Below are positions 59,905-64,000 of a stretch of DNA of 64,000 nucleotides, piece by piece. Source of the stretch: Prosthecobacter fusiformis (lineage in GTDB: Bacteria; Verrucomicrobiota; Verrucomicrobiia; Verrucomicrobiales; Verrucomicrobiaceae); the NCBI RefSeq assembly GCF_004364345.1, contig NZ_SOCA01000009.1:1-64000 (forward strand), given 5' to 3'. The notes beneath the pieces are model-generated. The model worked only from the letters and a program-made list of their open reading frames with translations. It did no database searches and had not been told where the DNA came from. The translations under genes and the position numbers were made by a program. Position 1 is the first letter of the stretch; each line of letters begins with the position of its first letter.

Positions 59905-60162
59905 TAGTTTTGTGGGTACGCCCGATGGCTTCATTGCCATCGGTGGCCTCTACGCCCCCACAATTTTCTTTTCCCGGATGACGAAGCGAGTGCACCCCTA
60001 ACAAACCGCCGAGGGACTGGCCCACTCGGCGATAACCCCCAATCGCAGGCCATGGTGCCGGGGCGGCACAGGCTCCTACAGCTGGCGGGGTAATTGGGAC
60101 ATTATTGTCCGCGAGTTTAAATAAACTCATTCTGACGAGGTCCTTTATTCCGGTTGCTCTCA
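59871..60162 (-). ncRNA. candidate retron msr-msd non-coding RNA
   Basis: The minus strand between the operator-promoter and the small ORF has six helices, listed 5' to 3': GAGTTT/AAACTC (60128-60113), GGACA/TGTCC (60110-60097), GTGCCG/CGGCAC with loop CCC (60069-60055), CGCCGAG/CTCGGCG (60031-60007), then a nested long hairpin. The outer helix of that hairpin pairs 59995-59982 with 59883-59871 (13 bp, one bulged A), a middle one pairs TTGTGGG with CCCACAA (59963-59957, 59916-59910), and the tip pairs CCGATGGC with GCCATCGG (59943-59922). Short hairpins followed by one long hairpin just upstream of the RT is the retron msr-msd plan. I could not find a convincing a1/a2 pairing, so the ends are uncertain. 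Confidence 0.68.
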
Positions 60163-60196
60163 CGTTTTATCATATAACGTGTCTTTTTCATCATTC
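60161..60196 (-). promoter_or_regulatory. retron promoter under a 21-bp near-perfect palindrome
   Basis: On the minus strand TTGAAT and TATGAT (60174-60169) are 18 bases apart and make a reasonable sigma70 promoter with a start near 60162. The -10 lies wholly inside a palindrome with arms CACGTT and AACGTG (60161-60181); only one symmetric pair besides the centre is mismatched. This is a classic repressor site, most simply for the HTH protein. A half-site-like CACGTGTTATTAT lies at 60228-60240. Confidence 0.65.
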
Positions 60197-60229
60197 AAGA
60201 AGAAAGTTCTGTTTTTTGCGAACAATTCA

Positions 60230-60422
60230 CGTGTTATTATGCGCATACCGTAGTTTTCTGCCGCTATGGAGTGCATGTCGCAGTGGTCCTCATTTGGTCT
60301 TCCATAAGCATAACGCTAAAAAGAACTTGGGTGACCCTGACACATGTCCGTCCTGCGGGATGCGGGATGCGGGCGCGTGCCAACTTGCCTGAGTGAAGGG
60401 AAAGGGAAATCCGTGTTATTAT
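60230..60422 (+). repeat. 11-bp direct repeat flanking the retron upstream spacer
   Basis: CGTGTTATTAT occurs at 60230-60240 and again at 60412-60422, at the very end of the AbiEi-like gene. It also resembles the palindrome half CGTTTTATCAT (9 of 11). The 170 bases between hold no convincing gene. It may be duplicated operator half-sites or a scar of insertion. Confidence 0.5.
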
Positions 60423-60424
60423 CG

Positions 60425-61006
60425 CTAGCGGGGGTGCATCATAACAGCATCAAAGAATTTGCGAGTGCGCACGGTTCCGAATTTACGGGCTGCACTTTGA
60501 AGAGAGCTTTTGCGCAGATGCTTGGACTTTTCGGTGACACGCACTTTTAAAACCTGAGTGTCTTCCGCCAGGTTTTCCAGATTGTTCATCAGATCAACCA
60601 ACAGGAATTCCTCCGTCATTTTCCTGGGGAAGCCGGGTTTGCGGCGGAATTCAAACTGACGCCCGCCCAGCTTGAAATGGCCATGGCGCTTATGGTTGTA
60701 AACGACGGTCTGGTTATAGAGCTGAGTGGTACCCACTCCGAGGGCATTGTAAGCATTGGGCGATGTGATTAAAAAGTCATCGTCCTTTAAAAACGCGCTG
60801 ACCAGGGTGGCATCATCTGCGGGAGCTTTTCCAAAGACTGTCTGTTTTGGGTGCAGATAAAGGCCGGGCGATAGCTTTACCAGCGCGTCCATTTCCAGAA
60901 GCTGTTTGATGTGCCTGTCTACCGCAGTGGACCACCTGGCCAGCTCTTCCCGCCGATACACCTGGCCAGGTTTCAGCCGCTTTCGGAATTCGTTGAGCTT
61001 TTTCAT
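60425..61006 (-). CDS. AbiEi-like (DUF6088-type) protein, orphan antitoxin-like
   Basis: A 193-aa protein from ATG 61006 (MKKLNEFRKRLKPGQVYRREELARW). The N-terminal winged helix (VYRREELARWSTAVDRHIKQLLEMDALVKLSPGLYLHPKQTVFGKAP) and the following TSPNAYNALGVGTTQLYNQTVVYNHKRHGHFKLGGRQFEFRRKPGFP segment match AbiEi/DUF6088 proteins, which usually antagonise an AbiEii nucleotidyltransferase toxin. No such toxin gene is on either side, so it appears orphaned. It reads toward the retron operator, with 240 bases to the retron promoter. Confidence 0.78.
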   Translation of the reverse strand: MKKLNEFRKRLKPGQVYRREELARWSTAVDRHIKQLLEMDALVKLSPGLYLHPKQTVFGKAPADDATLVSAFLKDDDFLITSPNAYNALGVGTTQLYNQTVVYNHKRHGHFKLGGRQFEFRRKPGFPRKMTEEFLLVDLMNNLENLAEDTQVLKVRVTEKSKHLRKSSLQSAARKFGTVRTRKFFDAVMMHPR

Positions 61007-61141
61007 GACCGTTGCTGCTTTCTTAAAGATACCAATGTTGGGCGAATGCTGCAAGATTATTCATCCAAAATTCATGCAAAATTAGCAGGTATTGCGGATC
61101 AAATCATTAATGAAAGCGTTACCTTGGCCGAGGATTGGGAC

Positions 61142-62278
61142 TCACTTGCCCAACGCCTTCCGAATCACAGGCTCGAAGATGTCGGCTTGGCGCATGAAGC
61201 CGAGGTCGCTGGCGTGGGAGGCGTCGGTGGCGCCTTCGGTGTCGGTGCCGTAGAGGGCGTCGCCGGGGATGTAGGAGAGGTTTTTGACGCCTTCTTTGAT
61301 CAGAGTGTCGTAGGCGGCTTTGAGGGCGGCGTGGTTGTCGGTATGGAACTGCTTTTTGACGGGGGTGATCCAGTCGTTGGTGTAGCGGCGGTCTTCAACG
61401 AGGATGATGGGGGTATTGGGCTTGGCGGCGCGGAGCTGTTTCACCAGGGGAATGGTTTTTTCGGTAACCATGGCGGGCTGCATGTTAGGCAGGCAGTCGA
61501 TGACATACGCGGCGGCATCCACCTGGACGAGGTAGTCACCCACGGCGGCATCCATGCGGCCATTGCCGGAGAACCCGAGGTTAACGACGGGCATGTCCAG
61601 GCGGCGGCCGAGGATGCCGGTATGGACCATGCCGGGGCGGCTGGCGCAGGCTCCGTGGGTGATGCTGGTGCCGTAAAAGACGACGGGCTTTTCACGGGGG
61701 GCCAGGCCTTCGAACTTGCTGCCCTTGGCGACGCCGATGCTAAGGGATTCGATGCCGTTATACAGGGGCAGGTAGGCGGCGTATTCGCGGTAGCCGGGGG
61801 CGAGGCCTTTGATGATCTCGGCCTTGACCTCCTGGGTGGCGGGTTTGGTGACCATGACCCATTTCCATTTGCCGCCGTCTTTTTCATCGCGGGCGTAAAG
61901 GTCCACGCCGCTGACGCCAGTGGCGGGCATGTGGGGCTGGCCGATGCGGTCTTTGCTGAGTTTATAATGGACGCTGATGGCCTCGGCATCGGTCTTGAAG
62001 CGGACGACCATGCCGGCGCTGTCGCGGCTGAGGTTCCAGACGGCATCGGTCACTTTTCCCTGGGCACTGGCAGGCAGGCGGTCGAACCAGCGGAGGCGCT
62101 CCTGGTCCGGGAGGATGCGGCCTTCGACACCCCACTTGGTGATGTCGTGCCATTCCAGGTTGTCCTGTGCCTGTTTGTTGACGCCCATGGCGGGGTCCAG
62201 CTTGGAGACATCCGGGGCTTTTTGGGCGTGAGACAGGCTGGCCAGGGCCAGCAACAGGGCGAAGGGAAGAAGACGCAT
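61142..62278 (-). CDS. secreted SGNH/GDSL-type hydrolase
   Basis: A 378-aa exported protein with a signal peptide (MRLLPFALLLALASLSHAQ). An N-terminal beta domain (residues ~30-190, for example GMVVRFKTDAEAISVHYKLSKD) precedes the SGNH domain: VVFYGTSITHGACASRPGMVHTGILGRRL (GTSIT block with Ser nucleophile), NLGFSGNGRMD (Gly and Asn oxyanion residues), IDCLPNM, and the C-terminal DASHASDLGFMRQAD (Asp/His). This resembles the carbohydrate esterases with SGNH fold found in Verrucomicrobia and Bacteroidetes. It probably deacetylates a polysaccharide. It marks the right edge of the accessory segment. Confidence 0.88.
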   Translation of the reverse strand: MRLLPFALLLALASLSHAQKAPDVSKLDPAMGVNKQAQDNLEWHDITKWGVEGRILPDQERLRWFDRLPASAQGKVTDAVWNLSRDSAGMVVRFKTDAEAISVHYKLSKDRIGQPHMPATGVSGVDLYARDEKDGGKWKWVMVTKPATQEVKAEIIKGLAPGYREYAAYLPLYNGIESLSIGVAKGSKFEGLAPREKPVVFYGTSITHGACASRPGMVHTGILGRRLDMPVVNLGFSGNGRMDAAVGDYLVQVDAAAYVIDCLPNMQPAMVTEKTIPLVKQLRAAKPNTPIILVEDRRYTNDWITPVKKQFHTDNHAALKAAYDTLIKEGVKNLSYIPGDALYGTDTEGATDASHASDLGFMRQADIFEPVIRKALGK

Positions 62279-62767
62279 GGTGGGCAGGGTAGGGTTGTGA
62301 AAGTGCCTTTCGGCTAAGGCTAAAGATGACGCTGGAAAGGCAGGGAGTATTGCATGGCTTCCATCGGAACGAGCGGAACTTTGATCCGTGGAGGCGGGCG
62401 CACGGTATAGGTTTCAAGTATCGAGGAGGAGGTGGGCGGAGCCGGAGGATGGGGAAAAAGGGGGGCGATGGGGAAGAAATGCATTTTATCCCCATTTGGG
62501 GATTTTTGAGGTTAAGGCTTTGATTCACAAGTGATTAGGATGGGGGTTTCATGGGGATCTGTTTCCCCATGGGGAAGGGTGTGGGGAAAAGGACGGCCGG
62601 GGTGCTCCCATCGCGATGGAATGATGGATCGAGGTAATTCGATGCATATGATTAAATAATATTATATAGATAGGCTATTTTGCAAGTGAGATGGGGAATG
62701 CCGGGGCGCGGCGGGATTTCTGCCGGGAGAATTCAGGCCCGGTCTTGCTGAGGGGCGTAGTGTAAGC
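62279..62767. other. intergenic region with second copy of the TCCCCA element and an AT-rich patch
   Basis: No gene is supported. At 62465-62552 it matches the element at 14193-14280: the same TCCCCA-TT-TGGGGA palindrome (62488-62501), TTTTATCCCC lead-in and GATTTTTGAGG follow-up. More TGGGGA/TCCCCA words run to about 62590. A very AT-rich patch at 62636-62680 contains ATAATATTAT (62656-62665), a possible promoter zone for the DoxX-like gene. Confidence 0.6.
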
Positions 62768-63166
62768 ATGTCCACTCTCCGCACTGTATCCCTGGCCGTG
62801 ATGGGCCTGTTTTTCATCGCGGCGGGGGTGAACCATTTTTTGAATCCGCAGGTGTATGTGAGCATGATGCCGCCGTATCTGCCGTATCCGGAGACGCTGA
62901 ACTACATCAGCGGGGCGGCGGAGGTGGCGGGGGGTATCGGGATTTGGATTCCGCGTCTGCGCTGGCTAGCAGCCTGGGGGTTGATCGCTCTGCTGGTGGC
63001 GGTTTTCCCGGCGAATGTGCAGATGGCGATGGATGGCTTGCCAGGGCATGATATTCCGACTTGGGTCCTGCTGGGGCGGCTGCCTTTGCAGTTGGTATTC
63101 ATCGCCTGGGTATATTGGACTTGTCTGGCCAAGAGAGCGCGGGGTGCGACGAAGCGATCCTTTTAG
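62768..63166 (+). CDS. DoxX-like membrane protein
   Basis: A 132-aa protein with four hydrophobic helices: TVSLAVMGLFFIAAGVNHF, YISGAAEVAGGIGIWI, LAAWGLIALLVAVFPANV and LPLQLVFIAWVYWTCL. The FFIAAGVNHFLNP start and the EVAGGIGI helix are the DoxX/DoxD-like pattern seen in small quinone- or redox-linked membrane proteins. Function unknown. Confidence 0.8.
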   Translation: MSTLRTVSLAVMGLFFIAAGVNHFLNPQVYVSMMPPYLPYPETLNYISGAAEVAGGIGIWIPRLRWLAAWGLIALLVAVFPANVQMAMDGLPGHDIPTWVLLGRLPLQLVFIAWVYWTCLAKRARGATKRSF

Positions 63167-63338
63167 TGAGAATGGTGTCATTGAAGAGGACGAGGGTTTT
63201 TCTCAATGGGCAATGGGGAGAAAGGGCTTGCCGACTTGAGGCGTTCTTTTTTACAATCATTTCACCCCATGAAATTTCTTATAAAGCAGGCCCGAATGAT
63301 CCTGCTGCTGGTGTTCTTTTTCGGGTATCTGGAAGGCG

Positions 63339-63509
63339 ATGGGCTATCAATGGAATGAAGACTCCAACCGCACCCTGCCCAACCCTTTAAACGTCCCCCG
63401 CACGGAACGGTCCATGAGCCTGACTGACATCGTGATTCAAAATCGTGACGATGACCCACTGCGGGCGGCGATGGTGGCCGGGTTCAAGACTCTGGGCATC
63501 AAGCTCTGA
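63339..63509 (+). CDS. small hypothetical ORF (56 aa)
   Basis: ATG at 63339 preceded by GGAAGG, stop at 63509. The protein (MGYQWNEDSNRTLPNPLNVP, then SMSLTDIVIQNRDDDPLRAAMVAGFKTLGIKL) has host-like GC-rich third positions and an acidic middle. It may be a true small gene or the C-terminal remnant of a longer one; the frame closes at 63297. The family is not recognised. Confidence 0.45.
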   Translation: MGYQWNEDSNRTLPNPLNVPRTERSMSLTDIVIQNRDDDPLRAAMVAGFKTLGIKL

Positions 63510-63552
63510 ACTCCCAACTCGCCCTTTTTGATTTCAACGTTACCCCTTTCCC

Positions 63553-63954
63553 ATGAGCACGACCCCTTCCTATAAACCGGCTTCCTATAATTCCGTCTCC
63601 CCCTATCTGGTGGTGACGAATGCGGCGGCGACGATTCAGTTTCTGAAAGATGTCTTCGGAGGCGAGGAACTGCGGCGCATGCCGGACCCGAAAAGGGAGA
63701 ACCGCCTGATGCATGCCGAAGTGCGCCTGGATGATACCGTAATTATGCTGGGCGATTGCATCGAAGGTGGCTGGCCTGCCGTGGAGGCCCATGTGCATGT
63801 CTATGTGCCCGATGTGGACGCCACCTATGCCAAGGCGCTGGCCTGCGGAGCTACCGGCGTGCAGGAACCTGTGCAGAAGGATGATGAGGACAAACGCGGC
63901 GGTTTTAAAGACGCCGGCGGGACGACTTGGTGGGTGGGGACGAAGGTGGATTGA
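63553..63954 (+). CDS. VOC-superfamily (glyoxalase/PhnB-like) protein
   Basis: A 133-aa protein with two beta-alpha-beta-beta-beta halves: YLVVTNAAATIQFLKDVFGGEELRRMPDPKRENRLMHAEVRLDDTVIMLGDC and AHVHVYVPDVDATYAKALACGATGVQEPVQ, ending in GGFKDAGGTTWWVGTKVD. This is the PhnB/glyoxalase-bleomycin-resistance type. The conserved His and Glu positions suggest metal binding. The substrate is unknown. The last 46 bases of the window after it hold no gene. Confidence 0.88.
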   Translation: MSTTPSYKPASYNSVSPYLVVTNAAATIQFLKDVFGGEELRRMPDPKRENRLMHAEVRLDDTVIMLGDCIEGGWPAVEAHVHVYVPDVDATYAKALACGATGVQEPVQKDDEDKRGGFKDAGGTTWWVGTKVD

Positions 63955-64000
63955 CCACACAGCTTCCATATCACCCCTTTATGCCAGAAGAAAGATGTCA

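Noticed and set aside
59992..60050. Similarity of the plus strand (CCTAACAAACCGCC, GAGGGACTG) to integron attC sites
   Set aside because: The start resembles attC boxes, but no matching GTTRRRY box follows at the needed distance, and no integrase or cassette array is present. The same bases form a retron-region hairpin.
59711..60163. A 150-aa frame (GTG start) across the retron non-coding region
   Set aside because: It runs through all the hairpins, is rich in Gly/Pro with no domain pattern, and overlaps the small ORF in another frame. The secondary structure is a better explanation.
61046..61141. A 32-codon plus-strand start (MLQDYSSKIHAKLAGIADQI...) between the AbiEi-like and SGNH genes
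   Set aside because: It looks protein-like but runs straight into the antisense of the SGNH gene. It could be a truncated gene remnant, but is too short to support.
5029..61490. Frequent heptamer GTTAGGC/GCCTAAC (about 13 copies on both strands)
   Set aside because: Base composition alone predicts roughly eight copies in 64 kb; the excess is small and many copies are ordinary codons (TTA-GGC, CCT-AAC).

Overview
The window looks like chromosomal DNA of a Verrucomicrobiota bacterium, probably Verrucomicrobiaceae or Prosthecobacter-like. This is inferred from gene families only: a planctomycete/verrucomicrobial type sulfatase, BNR sialidase and GH32/43-like secreted proteins, PQQ-type propellers, an ECF-like sigma factor beside a large membrane Ser/Thr kinase with TPR-like tail, SHD1-like thioredoxin proteins, FHA and GYF_2 proteins. 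LpxK and a secretin indicate a Gram-negative envelope. Most of the sequence is GC-rich, densely coding and housekeeping in character. No rRNA, CRISPR array or insertion sequence was seen. One tRNA is present, Val-GAC.

Layout: 0.1-10 kb holds membrane and envelope genes (TVP38-like, DUF3500, GYF_2, a GspD secretin, an SHD1-thioredoxin, a large membrane protein, a HAD phosphatase) and a secreted propeller. 9.8-14.1 kb holds DAHP synthase and an unusually long alanyl-tRNA synthetase, convergent across paired hairpins. 14.6-24.8 kb holds an esterase, a divergent sigma factor/Ser-Thr kinase pair, a PQQ propeller, a GspF-like protein, a glycosyltransferase and a second ECF sigma factor with a membrane partner. 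25-33.9 kb holds a sulfatase, GlpD, a GH-GT2 fusion, tRNA-Val and secreted carbohydrate-active proteins. 34-39.9 kb holds a ParA ATPase with a roadblock-like partner, NagA, a heparin-lyase-like protein and the operon lpxK-fdhD-DUF3467. 40-40.9 kb is a DUF2281/PIN toxin-antitoxin cassette bracketed by hairpin repeats. 40.9-57.3 kb holds nadB, a TPR protein, an ABC transporter-panC operon, FHA, oxidoreductase, psd, ispA, an FMN reductase, a rhomboid-like pseudo-protease and a ribosome-hibernation-like factor.

57.4-61.0 kb is the accessory part and the most interesting: a VapBC module, then an AT-richer minus-strand unit that I read as a retron. In order it has a promoter covered by a 21-bp near-perfect palindrome, about 290 nt of strongly self-complementary non-coding DNA ending in a nested ~125-nt hairpin, a small basic/amphipathic ORF starting inside that hairpin, a 107-aa XRE-family HTH protein, and a 341-aa reverse transcriptase with the retron hallmarks NAxxH, YxDD and VTG-like. 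An orphan AbiEi-like protein lies just upstream. The HTH partner points to the retron group defined by HTH partners (type VI, as I recall the classification). The small ORF is a candidate toxin/effector and the palindrome a candidate autoregulatory operator.

61.1-64 kb returns to ordinary genes (SGNH hydrolase, DoxX-like, a 56-aa small ORF, VOC protein). Other oddities are a ~126-residue AT-rich in-frame insertion in AlaRS, an inverted-repeat insertion inside fdhD, and a dispersed TCCCCA-TT-TGGGGA intergenic element found twice, 48 kb apart.
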